DNA of 64,000 bases, from contig NZ_BMHY01000001.1 of the NCBI RefSeq assembly GCF_014641555.1, forward strand, positions 649,620-713,619. The letters run 5' to 3'. This document shows, piece after piece, positions 44,200-53,305 of this stretch. The translations under genes and the position numbers were made by a program. The notes beneath the pieces are model-generated. The model did not search any database, was not told where the DNA came from, and was given only the letters and a program-made list of their open reading frames with translations. The DNA is from Paenibacillus radicis (ex Gao et al. 2016). GTDB lineage: Bacteria > Bacillota > Bacilli > Paenibacillales > Paenibacillaceae. Numbering within the stretch: position 1 is the first letter of the stretch; each line of letters starts with the position of its first letter.

Positions 44200-44269
44200 C
44201 GCGAATAAGGATCAAAAGTTGCGCCTGCCTGCCGATATATAAAGATATACTCGGTTTGGAGGGATACGC

Positions 44270-45640
44270 GTGGACACGACGGATGATACACTATATATGA
44301 AGCAATATGTCAGCCAGCATCCCGACAACAAGATGGCATGGTATTTGCTGGGGAAACAATATATGTTGCGCGGCATGGATGCGAAAGCGAATTACTGCTT
44401 TCTGCAATCGGGGGAAATCTACGACGCTTATGAACGGAAGCGGCACCCGCTGGCGGAGCAGCCGCAAGAGATGCTGCAATATTGGAATAGACGCCAGAAG
44501 CGGAAAAGGCTGAGTCGCCGTGTCGTGGGACTAGCGGCTGTGTTCTTGCTGTTTGTGCTATTGATGCCATCAAATGCGGAGCGGGTGGAGACGGTAGCGG
44601 ACGATGCTATCGCAATGCAGCCGGTCAAAGCTTCAATTGGAGTCGTACTTGTTAAGGCAGGGGACCGTCGTCCAATCGGGAGCGCCTGGAATGGCATCTT
44701 GGCATGGCCGGAGCAGCCTAATCTGGCATTGGCCGTCAGATTAGAGGAAGAGGACGGCTGGCGTAAATGGACGGGAACGAAGCGGATTCTCATGTCCGTC
44801 AATCGGGAAAGCGGAAGCTCCGCCATGAATGTCCGAATGCATGACTCGGCTTCATGCAATTGCCAGCCTGCCGATTCATCGGTCGCTAAGGCAGAGCTTG
44901 ATCGCTGGGCGGAGGAGCAGGAGCTGCGCTGGACGCTGGCAAGCGCCATCTATCAATATAACCGGCTTTATGGCGGCTGGCCGCAGAAGCTGGAGCAGCT
45001 GACGCGTTCTTATCCGTACAATGTCCTCTCGGGAGATACACCGGAGATGCGGGCAATGTTCAGTACGCTGCTGGCTGCGGTAAAGGCGGATCGGGCAGAG
45101 AAGGATTCTGGCAAAGGACAAGGCGAGGAGACTGGACAGGAGCAATCTGCAAATGAGTTGTTCGTATCCGGAACAGAAGCGGTGCATAAGCAATGGAGGC
45201 AGCCGCTGCAAATTGTCGTCGATAAAGCGACGCATAGACTTGCAGTCGTTAGCGGCGATATTATCGTTCGCAGCTATCCCGTCGGGTTAGGCGGCGATGA
45301 AACGCCGGAAGGTTCTTTCTACATTAGCGAGAAGGTGCGGAACCCGAATGGCAAGAAGGACGGTCCGTTTGGCAGCCGGGGCATGACGTTGTCAAACACA
45401 CTGTACGCCATACATGGTACGGATGAGCCGGACAGCATTGGGCTGGACAAATCGCTAGGCTGCGTCAGAATGGGGAAAGCCGATGTCGAGGAGCTGTTTG
45501 ATCTGGTGCCGCTGGGAACGGTTGTCACGATAAAAAACGGGACTCTGCCGTCTAAAGCTGCGGCACCTGCAGAACGTTTCAAGCTGGAGCCGCAGGCGAA
45601 TGAGAGCAATCCCGCTAAAGTGTATCGATGGTTGAATTGA
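44270..45640 (+). CDS. L,D-transpeptidase with N-terminal TPR-like segment
   Basis: 456 aa. A cytosolic ~75-residue part with a TPR-like pattern (MAWYLLGKQYMLRGMDAKANYC) precedes one transmembrane helix (residues ~84-102), an extracellular spacer, and a YkuD domain from about residue 310. Catalytic motif: AIHGTDEPDSIGLDKSLGCVRM with the nucleophile Cys and conserved His. Such enzymes make 3-3 peptidoglycan crosslinks or attach proteins to the wall. The GTG start at 44270 follows GGAGGG. A TPR on the cytosolic side of an Ldt is uncommon and may sense a partner. Confidence 0.9.
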   Translation: MDTTDDTLYMKQYVSQHPDNKMAWYLLGKQYMLRGMDAKANYCFLQSGEIYDAYERKRHPLAEQPQEMLQYWNRRQKRKRLSRRVVGLAAVFLLFVLLMPSNAERVETVADDAIAMQPVKASIGVVLVKAGDRRPIGSAWNGILAWPEQPNLALAVRLEEEDGWRKWTGTKRILMSVNRESGSSAMNVRMHDSASCNCQPADSSVAKAELDRWAEEQELRWTLASAIYQYNRLYGGWPQKLEQLTRSYPYNVLSGDTPEMRAMFSTLLAAVKADRAEKDSGKGQGEETGQEQSANELFVSGTEAVHKQWRQPLQIVVDKATHRLAVVSGDIIVRSYPVGLGGDETPEGSFYISEKVRNPNGKKDGPFGSRGMTLSNTLYAIHGTDEPDSIGLDKSLGCVRMGKADVEELFDLVPLGTVVTIKNGTLPSKAAAPAERFKLEPQANESNPAKVYRWLN

Positions 45641-45781
45641 TTAATTGCCGACAATAAGAAGGACGGCTACGGCGATCACGACGACGCCAATGATGGAGCC
45701 AATCCAGACTAACGCCTTTTTATTAACCTCTTCTTTGGGTTTGGTTTTCAGAGACGGTGGCATTCTTTTTGCAGAGCTCAT
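45641..45781 (-). CDS. Small single-helix membrane protein
   Basis: 46 aa, missed by length filters. A basic N-terminus (KRMPPSLKTKPKEEVNKK) precedes one membrane helix (LVWIGSIIGVVVIAVAVLL). The start at 45781 has AAAGG 10 bases upstream; an ATG two codons earlier is the alternative. Its stop abuts the L,D-transpeptidase stop. Family not recognised. Confidence 0.6.
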   Translation of the reverse strand: MSSAKRMPPSLKTKPKEEVNKKALVWIGSIIGVVVIAVAVLLIVGN

Positions 45782-45951
45782 CGACATTCAACCTTTCTAT
45801 TAATAAAGTAGAAACATTACACCTACATTGTAATCGTTTTCGCGGATATCCGCAATGATGGAAGCTTGTCAACATAGCTGACAAGCTCTTTTCTTTTTCA
45901 TCCAAAAAAGATAAACTGTTCGTTAGGACATACAATTTGGAACGGATGTGA

Positions 45952-47055
45952 ATGCAATTGCTTTATTCTTCAATACTTAAACCTGTACTCTTCCGAATGG
46001 ATCCGGAGAAAGCCCATCACTTGATTATTGACGGCTGCCATACGGCTGGGAAAATTCCGGGCGTAAACGGTCTCATGCATGCGATGTACGGCGTGAGCGA
46101 GGCTCCTGAGCTGGAGGTAAACCTCTTTGGCTTGCGTTTCCCGCATCCGGTTGGCCTTGCAGCAGGACTGGATAAAAATGCGAAGGCGATCGATACCTTT
46201 TCCAGCATTGGCTTCGGATTCGCTGAGGTTGGCACGGTAACGCCGAAGGGCCAGCCTGGCAATGAGCTGCCCCGGCTGTTCCGGCTGCCGCCTGACGAGG
46301 CGCTGATTAACCGGATGGGCTTCAACAATGACGGAGCGGAAGCGATGGCCCGTCAATTGGCGCGCCGCAGCATTCATCGCGTACCGGTCGCGGTCAATAT
46401 CGGGAAAAACAAAGTAACGGCCAATGAACTTGCGCACGAAGATTACCGCGCCTGCATAAAAGTGTTATATCCGCATGGCGATTTTTTCGTAGTCAATATC
46501 AGTTCGCCGAACACGCCAGATCTTCGGGCGCTGCAGCATGGCGATGAATTGCGCACGCTGCTGTCCGAAGTGCTGGAGGAAATGAAGCTTCAGGCAGCCA
46601 AGACGGGAGCGCAACCGAAACCGGTGCTTGTGAAAATCGCGCCGGATATGACGGACGAGCAGCTTGAGCTGACTGTTGCGACGATCCAGGAAAGCGGCGT
46701 GGCGGGCATTATCGCGACCAATACGACGTTATCGCGCGAAGGCTTGACTCATGCGAATGCCGGCGAAATGGGCGGTATGAGCGGATTGCCGATGAAGGAA
46801 CGTTCGACGGAAGTAATCCGTGCTGTATACAGGCAGACGGAAGGGAAGCTTCCGATCATCGGCTCCGGCGGCATTTTTACAGCGGAGGACGCATACGATA
46901 AGATTCGCGCAGGCGCGTCGCTCGTCGAAATTTATACTTCTTTTATATATAAAGGACCGGATGTATTGCGTGAATTGACGAATGGTCTGAAGGAAAAATT
47001 GCGAAAGGACGGCTACCGCAGCATAACGGAGGCAGTAGGCGCAGATCATCGATAG
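45952..47055 (+). CDS. pyrD: Dihydroorotate dehydrogenase (quinone), class 2
   Basis: 367 aa. Class 2 enzyme, membrane-associated through an N-terminal helix (LLYSSILKPVLFRMDPEKAH), which passes electrons to quinone. This differs from the class 1B pyrK/pyrD pair usual in Bacillus. FMN-binding and catalytic features: AAGLDKNAKAIDTF, GTVTPKGQPGN, NRMGFNNDG, and NISSPNTPDLR with the catalytic Ser. It stands outside any pyr operon, next to relQ. AACGGATGTGA is a weak ribosome site. Confidence 0.95.
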   Translation: MQLLYSSILKPVLFRMDPEKAHHLIIDGCHTAGKIPGVNGLMHAMYGVSEAPELEVNLFGLRFPHPVGLAAGLDKNAKAIDTFSSIGFGFAEVGTVTPKGQPGNELPRLFRLPPDEALINRMGFNNDGAEAMARQLARRSIHRVPVAVNIGKNKVTANELAHEDYRACIKVLYPHGDFFVVNISSPNTPDLRALQHGDELRTLLSEVLEEMKLQAAKTGAQPKPVLVKIAPDMTDEQLELTVATIQESGVAGIIATNTTLSREGLTHANAGEMGGMSGLPMKERSTEVIRAVYRQTEGKLPIIGSGGIFTAEDAYDKIRAGASLVEIYTSFIYKGPDVLRELTNGLKEKLRKDGYRSITEAVGADHR

Positions 47056-47072
47056 GAACAGGAGGCGGCCGG

Positions 47073-47876
47073 ATGGACGGAAGAGACTGGAATCTTTTTT
47101 TGCAGCCATATGAACAAGCGGTTGAAGAGCTGAAAGTAAAGTTTAAGACGATGCGGGTAGAGCTCAAAATGAGGGAGGCATATGCCCCAATCGAATTCGT
47201 CACCGGCCGGGTGAAGAAAATATCGAGCGTACTGGAGAAGGCAAAACGTCTAAACGTTCCGGCTGATCAATTGGAGACGGGCATTGAAGACATTGCCGGC
47301 ATCCGGATTATGTGCCAGTTCGTGGACGACATTCGCCGTGTGGCCGAGCTTATCCGCTCCCGCAAAGACTTGTCCCTCGTGTACGAGAAGGATTATATTA
47401 CGAATTATAAGGACAGCGGCTATCGCAGCTACCATATGATTGTCGAATATCCGGTACAAACGGCGCTTGGCCAAAAAATCGTGCTTGCAGAAATTCAAAT
47501 CCGGACGCTGGCGATGAATTTCTGGGCGACGATTGAACACTCGCTCAACTATAAGTATAAGGAAAGCCTTCCCGAGGATGTGAAGGAAAGGCTGAAGAAA
47601 GCGGCGGAGGCGGCTTTTCAGCTGGATACGGAAATGTCCAGCATCCGGCATGAAATATTGGATGCGCAGCGCGGCTTCGAAGAAGGGGCGAATGTGGTCT
47701 CCAAAGTGCTGAGCAACATTCAGGATCTGTATTTCTATCACCGGATCAGGGAAGCGGCGCAATTCCAAATGAAATTTAACGAGCTGTGGGAGCAGAACGA
47801 TATGTTTGGCTTGAAGCAGCTGGCGATGGATATTGAGGCGGCCATTATACGCGCCAAAAAGAATAACCAGAGCTAA
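47073..47876 (+). CDS. relQ: Small alarmone synthetase RelQ (GTP pyrophosphokinase)
   Basis: 267 aa. Makes (p)ppGpp without a hydrolase domain; close to B. subtilis RelQ/YjbM. Synthetase motifs: YAPIEFVTGRVKKI, DIAGIRIMCQFVDDI, SGYRSYHMIVEY and EIQIRTLAMNFWATIEHSLNYKY. The C-terminus (residues ~205-267) is about 55 residues longer than B. subtilis RelQ and contains aromatic LYFYHRIREAAQFQMKFNELW. 17 bp after pyrD, hence probably co-transcribed: pyrimidine synthesis and alarmone together. GGAGG precedes the ATG. Confidence 0.92.
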   Translation: MDGRDWNLFLQPYEQAVEELKVKFKTMRVELKMREAYAPIEFVTGRVKKISSVLEKAKRLNVPADQLETGIEDIAGIRIMCQFVDDIRRVAELIRSRKDLSLVYEKDYITNYKDSGYRSYHMIVEYPVQTALGQKIVLAEIQIRTLAMNFWATIEHSLNYKYKESLPEDVKERLKKAAEAAFQLDTEMSSIRHEILDAQRGFEEGANVVSKVLSNIQDLYFYHRIREAAQFQMKFNELWEQNDMFGLKQLAMDIEAAIIRAKKNNQS

Positions 47877-47892
47877 CCGATATACTCATAAC

Positions 47893-47936
47893 GAAACCCC
47901 TCGTCATGCCAAAGCCGGCGCAGCGAGGGGTTTCAT
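47893..47936 (+). terminator. Terminator of relQ
   Basis: GAAACCCCTCG and CGAGGGGTTTC arms, with a GC-rich loop hairpin. Confidence 0.8.
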
Positions 47937-48035
47937 TATGAGCCAAGATTGATGATCTATACTCGTTTTGCATGGAATCTGGTATTATAAGATAGCTTGA
48001 ATCGCAGAGTTAGACGATCATCAGGGGGAACTTAT

Positions 48036-49682
48036 ATGGCTGGCTTTTTGCCGCTTGCTTTTACAGACAAGATGAAGAAGTTGCTCGGCGGCAAGGAATA
48101 TGAGCGATTTATCGATTCCTATCGGGCTCCGCGTGTTTATGGGCTCCGTATTAACCGGCTGAAGCTGAATACGGAACATTGGAGGAGGCTGTCCCCGCTG
48201 GGCGAAGCGGTGCGGCCAATTCCGTGGGCGGAGGACGGCTTTTATTACGGGGAAGGGGAAAGGCCAGGCAAGCATCCGCATTACCATGCCGGCCTTTATT
48301 ATATACAAGAGCCAAGTGCGATGGCACCCGTGGAGCTGCTGGATGTGCAGCCCGGACATCGCGTCCTTGATCTTTGCGCGGCACCAGGCGGCAAATCGAC
48401 GCAAATAGCCGGCAAGCTGCAAGGGAGCGGCGTTATTGTCAGCAATGACAACGCGAGGGAAAGAACGAAGGCGCTGGCGAAAAATATCGAGCTGGCCGGT
48501 GTTCGCAATGCGGTTGTGCTTAATGAAGAGCCTGCTGCGCTAGCCCGTGTGTTCGGCGGCTGGTTTGACCGAATTCTCGTTGATGCTCCATGCTCGGGGG
48601 AAGGCATGTTCCGCAAGGACGAGTCGATGATCGCCGAATGGGAAAAGCATTCGATTGAACGCTGCTCAGTTATGCAGCGCTCAATCTTAAAGGATGCAGC
48701 GCAAATGCTCGCTCCTGGCGGGAAGCTTGTCTATTCGACTTGCACGTTTTCTCCGGAAGAGAATGAAGCGCAGATCGCTTTGTTGTTGGCAGAGCATCCG
48801 GAATTCGAAGTGATACCGCTTATGCCGCAGTTTGGCTGGACAAGCGGCAGGCCGGATTGGCTTGCGGCAGCCGAAACGGCCGGGTTATCGGCTGAGCGGC
48901 TTGCGTCAATTGCAGGAACCGTCAGGCTGTGGCCGCAAAACATCGAAGGTGAAGGTCATTACGCAGCGCTGCTTCAGCGCAAGGCTGCTTGTGAAGGCTA
49001 CATCCGTGTGCCTGAAGCTGATGTCGTGTTCGAGCAAGAGTTCAGGCCAGCGCAAGAGGAGAAATTCAAACACAGAAGCGGTAAGGATAATGGGAACGCG
49101 CTGCGTGCGGCAGAGAAACGCGGTGGATCAGGCAAAGACAGCAAACTAAGCAAGAAGGCTGGAAAAGGGAGTGCCATGTCCCGTCTGTCTGAGACGGCTG
49201 CAGACCCTATGGCAGCATGGTATGCTTTTGCAGAAGCGCACCTTTCCAGCGCATTTGAAGCGGGGACAAGCCGGCTGCAAGCTTATGGCTCCCGCATTTA
49301 TTTGCAGCCGCAGGGGCTGCCGCCGCTGGATGGTCTCCGCGTAATCCGTGCAGGCTGGTTCATCGGCGAGTTGAACGGCCGCGGCGTATTCGAGCCGTCG
49401 CAGCCGCTTGCAATGGGTTTACGCCGCGAAGAAGCGCTGCGTACGCTCAATTGGAGCGCTAACGATCCAAATGCGGTTCGTTATTTGAAAGGCGAAACGC
49501 TATTTGTGGAGCCTCCCGAGCTGAATGTTATTGCGGATGAAGAGAACGGTAACGGGGTTGAAACACCGCCCTTAAAAGGTTATGTGCTCGTATGCGTAGA
49601 TGGATACCCGCTGGGGTGGGGGAAATATGCCGATGGCGGAATGCTCAAAAACGAGCTTCCGGCAGGATGGAGGTTAATCTAG
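48036..49682 (+). CDS. rsmF: rRNA cytosine-C5 methyltransferase (RsmF/YebU family)
   Basis: 548 aa. m5C methyltransferase of ribosomal RNA. The start at 48036 follows AGGGGGAAC. SAM motif LCAAPGGKSTQIA (about residue 110), DAPCSGEGMFRKDES with a conserved Cys, and YSTCTFSPEENE with the catalytic Cys. A lysine/glycine-rich linker (about residues 340-375) leads to the RsmF pre-PUA and C-terminal RNA-binding domains (VLVCVDGYPLGWGKYADG). Its stop is 3 bp before the rsuA gene, so the two rRNA-modifying enzymes are coupled. Confidence 0.93.
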   Translation: MAGFLPLAFTDKMKKLLGGKEYERFIDSYRAPRVYGLRINRLKLNTEHWRRLSPLGEAVRPIPWAEDGFYYGEGERPGKHPHYHAGLYYIQEPSAMAPVELLDVQPGHRVLDLCAAPGGKSTQIAGKLQGSGVIVSNDNARERTKALAKNIELAGVRNAVVLNEEPAALARVFGGWFDRILVDAPCSGEGMFRKDESMIAEWEKHSIERCSVMQRSILKDAAQMLAPGGKLVYSTCTFSPEENEAQIALLLAEHPEFEVIPLMPQFGWTSGRPDWLAAAETAGLSAERLASIAGTVRLWPQNIEGEGHYAALLQRKAACEGYIRVPEADVVFEQEFRPAQEEKFKHRSGKDNGNALRAAEKRGGSGKDSKLSKKAGKGSAMSRLSETAADPMAAWYAFAEAHLSSAFEAGTSRLQAYGSRIYLQPQGLPPLDGLRVIRAGWFIGELNGRGVFEPSQPLAMGLRREEALRTLNWSANDPNAVRYLKGETLFVEPPELNVIADEENGNGVETPPLKGYVLVCVDGYPLGWGKYADGGMLKNELPAGWRLI

Positions 49683-49685
49683 GCG

Positions 49686-50426
49686 ATGGCTAAAAAAATG
49701 AGGCTGGACAAGCTTCTCGCTCATACCGGCTACGGTTCGAGAAGCGAAATTAAAAAGCTGGTCAAGCAGGGCGTTATACAAGTAGACGGAAAAACGGCCA
49801 AGGACAGCGGCTTGACGGTCGATCCGGAGCAGCAGGAAATAAAGGTAGATGGAGAAATCGTCGTCTATCGTGAATTTATTTATTTAATGCTCAACAAACC
49901 GCCGGGCGTTATTTCCGCGACGGAAGACCGCCGGGAAAGAACCGTCATCGATTTGCTGGAAATCGATGATCAAGTAAGGGAGCCGTTTCCCGTCGGAAGG
50001 CTGGACAAAGATACGGTAGGGCTGTTGCTGCTGACGAATGATGGTCAACTGGCACATGAGCTTCTATCGCCGCGGAAGCATGTTCCCAAAACGTACGAGG
50101 CCCGCGTCGAGGGAGATGTCGGCACTTCCGATCAAGAAGCATTCACCGCGGGCGTAACGCTCGATGACGGTTATGTGACGATGCCAGCAGAGCTTGTCAT
50201 TAATGGCAAGGAACAGACGGACAACGGCATCGTTTCTTCTATTTCCTTAACCATCACGGAAGGCAAGTTCCATCAAGTAAAGCGGATGTTCGAATCCGTC
50301 GGCAAAAAAGTCGTCCACCTGAAACGGATATCGATGGGGCCGCTTGCATTGGATGAGCAATTGGAAGAAGGGTCTTACCGCGAGTTGACTGAGGAGGAAC
50401 TGGAGCTTCTTAGACGGCGCGGCTAG
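49686..50426 (+). CDS. rsuA: 16S rRNA pseudouridine synthase (RsuA family)
   Basis: 246 aa. S4 domain (MRLDKLLAHTGYGSRSEIKKLV) at the N-terminus, then the synthase domain with catalytic Asp in PVGRLDKDTVGLLLLTNDG and KRMFESVGKKVVHLKRISMG near the C-terminus. Modifies U516 in E. coli; the B. subtilis relative is YtzG. Starts GCGATG right after rsmF, without a strong ribosome site of its own, which suggests translational coupling. Confidence 0.93.
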   Translation: MAKKMRLDKLLAHTGYGSRSEIKKLVKQGVIQVDGKTAKDSGLTVDPEQQEIKVDGEIVVYREFIYLMLNKPPGVISATEDRRERTVIDLLEIDDQVREPFPVGRLDKDTVGLLLLTNDGQLAHELLSPRKHVPKTYEARVEGDVGTSDQEAFTAGVTLDDGYVTMPAELVINGKEQTDNGIVSSISLTITEGKFHQVKRMFESVGKKVVHLKRISMGPLALDEQLEEGSYRELTEEELELLRRRG

Positions 50427-50462
50427 AGCAGCTTGAAACGACGTAACAGGCAAGTGAACGCA

Positions 50463-50500
50463 AAAAACCGCTGGGGGCGATGCTCCCAGCGGTTTTTTAG
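50463..50500. terminator. Bidirectional terminator
   Basis: AAAACCGCTGGGGGC and GCTCCCAGCGGTTTT arms with T runs on both sides; it serves rsuA and possibly the convergent YjcZ gene. Confidence 0.9.
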
Positions 50501-50523
50501 CATGTTACATTCAGAGGGGATGA

Positions 50524-50610
50524 TTACCAAATTCCTCTAGAGATGATGACCAGAAGAATGAACAGGACCAGGATGAACCCTGCCGCCGAGCCTCCATATA
50601 CACCAGACAT
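50524..50610 (-). CDS. YjcZ family sporulation microprotein (second copy)
   Basis: 28 aa: MSGVYGGSAAG followed by FILVLFILLVIIS and a short tail RGIW. GGGGAGGAA lies about 5 bases before the ATG at 50610. Same build as the protein at 30620-30718, and 22 bases of the helix-coding DNA are shared nearly unchanged between the two. Confidence 0.82.
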   Translation of the reverse strand: MSGVYGGSAAGFILVLFILLVIISRGIW

Positions 50611-50782
50611 GCAAATTCCTCCCCGTACATAAATTCCGGCGGTTATGCTGTCGACGCCTTGCCGCTCGGTATACTCTATGATATGTAATTTGCCCGGTTT
50701 CGAATGGACGTATATCACGGTTGCCTTACATTTGGGCAGCTGCGGGAGAAGGAGGAATAGGGAGTTGGGGCAGGAGACATAA

Positions 50783-50830
50783 GGACGAGTGACCGGGAGC
50801 GGTATTTGTACCAATCCCGGTCACTCGTCC
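50783..50830. terminator. Long perfect hairpin after DEAD-box gene
   Basis: Two 16-base arms starting GGACGAGTGACC pair perfectly around a 16-base loop. T-rich sequence follows on the + side, less on the minus side where the helicase gene ends 30 bp before it. Confidence 0.65.
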
Positions 50831-50859
50831 CCTGTTTCTTTATCAATCGGGTTACTTAA

Positions 50860-52626
50860 TTAGCTGCGTCCGCGACGGTTGCCAGATGGGCCGGACGGAC
50901 GGGTGCCCCGGCTGCTGGAGCGTGGACCGCCGCTTTTACCGCCGCCCCGGCTGCCGCCGGAAGGGCGTTCGCCGCGCTCTTTGTTGGCGTTGCGCGCAGC
51001 GCCCCAGGATGCTGGTCCTTCAGGCGACCCGGCGCTGCGTGCGCCTCTGCCATCACGTGCGGGAGCACCGCCTGTATTGCGTGCGCCTCGGCCTTCACGG
51101 GCAGGAGCTTCACCGCGTGAAAAACCTCTTTCACGGGCAGGAGCACCGCTTTCGCCGCGCGAGCCTCGTCCTTCACGAGCTGGAGCTGCGCTCCGGCCTC
51201 CACGGCCAGCAGCACTTGCGCTGCGCGAACCTCTGCCCGTGCCCGCATCTTGCTGCCAAGGATTCTCGCTAACAACGCCGGATACTTCTGCGTCGCTACG
51301 TTTATTCCGGCTGCTGCCGCTTCCAGTCCGATTGTCACGGACAGTTCTTCCGCCGCTTCTGCCGGCACTGCTGTTGCCGCGTCCACGACCGCGATCATTG
51401 TTGGCATTGCGATCTCCGCCCCCGCGGCGTCCGCCGCGTTCTGCGCCTTTGCCGCCCTTTGCGGAAGCTTTTGCTTCTGCTCTCGGCGTGCTGCTTGCGA
51501 TAATATTACCTTCCGAGTCGATCGCTCGCCGTTCCAGAACGGCATTAATATTGCGCTCGATGTGTTGAATAGCGCCCCGGTCATATTGCGATACGAGCGT
51601 TACCGCAACGCCGCGTTGTCCAGCACGGCCAGTACGGCCAATTCGATGGATGTAAATTTCCGAATCCTGCGGCACATCATAGTTAAAGACGTGGGTAACG
51701 CCTTCAACGTCAAGGCCCCGGGCCGCAACATCGGTCGCAACAAGAATTTGGAGCTTGGCGTCGCGGAACCGTTTCATTACCTGCTCACGTTTCGCTTGCG
51801 TCAGATCGCCGTGCAGCTCGTCGGAAGCGAAGCCATGATCCTGCAGCGCTTCGTTAAGTTTTTTCGCGCGTACCTTCGTCCGGCAGAAGACAACCGCCAA
51901 ATAAGGGCGGTGCTGCTCAATCAGGTGAATGAGCGCATCTTGGCGTCCGCGGTCGGACGTTTCGATGATCAGCTGTTTAATGCTGTCCAGCGTAACGTTC
52001 GCGCTTTTGATGCGAATGTCGACAGGCGTCTTCATATAATTTTCCGCAAGACGTTTAATGGCGTCCGGCATCGTTGCGGAGAACAGCATCGTCTGGCGTG
52101 CGCGAGGCGTTTGATTAATAATGCCTTCGACTTCTGACAAGAAGCCCATATGCAGCATTTGATCAGCTTCGTCCAGTACGAGCATGCGCAGCTTGCCAAG
52201 ATTGATCGTCTCGCGTTTCATATGATCGATCAGACGGCCTGGCGTCGCTACGACGATATGAGGCGCATTGTTCAGCTTGCGAATTTGCGCGACGACGTCT
52301 TGACCGCCATATGCGGCAAGCACCTTGGCTCCAACTACGGGAGCAAGCTTCGTAAGCTCGCTCGTAATTTGAATGGCCAGCTCGCGTGTCGGCGTTAAGA
52401 TTAGAGCCTGTACCTGCTCCTTCGTTACGTCGATTCGTTGCAATATCGGTAAGGCAAACGCAATCGTTTTACCTGTTCCAGTCTGTGCTTGGGCGATGAC
52501 GTCTTGTCCCGCAAGCAGCACGGGAATCGCCTTCTGCTGCACGGGAGTCGGCGTTGTAATTCCTTCGTGATGAAGCTTGTCCGTAAGCTCGGGAATGATG
52601 CCCATGGTCGTGAATTCGGTTGACAT
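50860..52626 (-). CDS. DEAD-box RNA helicase with long Arg/Gly-rich tail
   Basis: 588 aa. Second DEAD-box protein of the window, RhlE/CshE-like. Motifs: AQTGTGKT (I), PTRELA, TPGRL, VLDEADQM (II), SATMP (III), [10 protein letters not shown] (V), [10 protein letters not shown] (VI). The core ends near residue 375. The remaining ~210 residues are an Arg/Gly/Ser tail with loosely repeated units of the kind PAREGRGSRG, APARERGFSRG, APAREGRGARN and APARDGRGARS. The tail makes long shadow frames on the + strand. GAGGAAATT precedes the ATG. Confidence 0.92.
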   Translation of the reverse strand: MSTEFTTMGIIPELTDKLHHEGITTPTPVQQKAIPVLLAGQDVIAQAQTGTGKTIAFALPILQRIDVTKEQVQALILTPTRELAIQITSELTKLAPVVGAKVLAAYGGQDVVAQIRKLNNAPHIVVATPGRLIDHMKRETINLGKLRMLVLDEADQMLHMGFLSEVEGIINQTPRARQTMLFSATMPDAIKRLAENYMKTPVDIRIKSANVTLDSIKQLIIETSDRGRQDALIHLIEQHRPYLAVVFCRTKVRAKKLNEALQDHGFASDELHGDLTQAKREQVMKRFRDAKLQILVATDVAARGLDVEGVTHVFNYDVPQDSEIYIHRIGRTGRAGQRGVAVTLVSQYDRGAIQHIERNINAVLERRAIDSEGNIIASSTPRAEAKASAKGGKGAERGGRRGGGDRNANNDRGRGRGNSSAGRSGGRTVRDNRTGSGSSRNKRSDAEVSGVVSENPWQQDAGTGRGSRSASAAGRGGRSAAPAREGRGSRGESGAPARERGFSRGEAPAREGRGARNTGGAPARDGRGARSAGSPEGPASWGAARNANKERGERPSGGSRGGGKSGGPRSSSRGTRPSGPSGNRRGRS

Positions 52627-52756
52627 TAGTTTAATTTCCTCATTTCATCTATTTCGTATGGTGTTTAGTATAACAGTTGTCTCCTAGATGTGCATCTTTT
52701 GGCGGCATATGCTATGCTGTTTTTCATAAAATGCTAGCAGTAAAGGAAGGATTGTT

Positions 52757-52954
52757 ATGAACGGAACAGAACGCGCCCATGTGAAGCCTGGGCTTGAAGT
52801 CGATATTGTATTGAAGCAGGATCAGCGGACAGGGAAGCTGACTCGGGGAATCGTTAAAGATTTGCTGACGAAATCGGCCACTCACCCGCATGGAATCAAA
52901 GTTAGACTGGCAGACGGGCAAGTCGGCCGGGTTAAGCATATTCACGGGTCATAA
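52757..52954 (+). CDS. YwbE family small protein
   Basis: 65 aa, cytosolic, same layout as B. subtilis YwbE (opening MNGTERAHVKPGLEVDIVLK, then DQRTGKLTRGIVKDLL and HPHGIKVRLADGQVGRV). The fold is small and beta-rich, probably nucleic-acid-binding, but its role is not known. AAGGAAGGA precedes the ATG. It leads a short run of small conserved genes. Confidence 0.9.
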   Translation: MNGTERAHVKPGLEVDIVLKQDQRTGKLTRGIVKDLLTKSATHPHGIKVRLADGQVGRVKHIHGS

Positions 52955-52966
52955 GGAGAGATTGGC

Positions 52967-53266
52967 GTGGCGTTCGGAATTAAGAGGGCCGAGATGAATG
53001 AATGGAAACGGAAGGTGTCGCAAGGCGAGATTGCCTACCTGACCCATTATTGGCTGGATCCTCGGTTTCCAAATATGAAGACAGTGACGAAGGTCGGCTG
53101 TTCTGATCTCAATAAGCTGGCGGCGTGGTGCAGGGAGAATGGCTTGAATCCACGTTATATTCATGCCAGAGCGGAATATCCGCACTTCGATCTGCTTGGG
53201 CCGAAGCAGAAGGAAATTTTGAAGCGCGAGAAACTATACGACCAGCTGGAACGTTTTCATCTTTAG
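52967..53266 (+). CDS. Conserved small protein of unknown function
   Basis: 99 aa, GTG start at 52967 with AAGGAGAGA upstream, 12 bp after the ywbE-like gene. Rich in aromatic and basic residues: EIAYLTHYWLDPRFPNMKTVTKVGCSDLNKLAAWC and YPHFDLLGPKQKEILKREKLY. I recall similar unnamed proteins in other Bacilli but cannot name a family or function. No membrane segment. Confidence 0.75.
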   Translation: MAFGIKRAEMNEWKRKVSQGEIAYLTHYWLDPRFPNMKTVTKVGCSDLNKLAAWCRENGLNPRYIHARAEYPHFDLLGPKQKEILKREKLYDQLERFHL

Positions 53267-53305
53267 GAAACGCGGCTTGGCGAGCGAGCGGAAGTGGGTG
53301 GGCGA

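Noticed and set aside
50879..51568. Long + strand open frames over the tail of the DEAD-box gene
   Set aside because: Caused by the GC-rich Arg/Gly codons of the real minus-strand gene; no ribosome site and no protein family.
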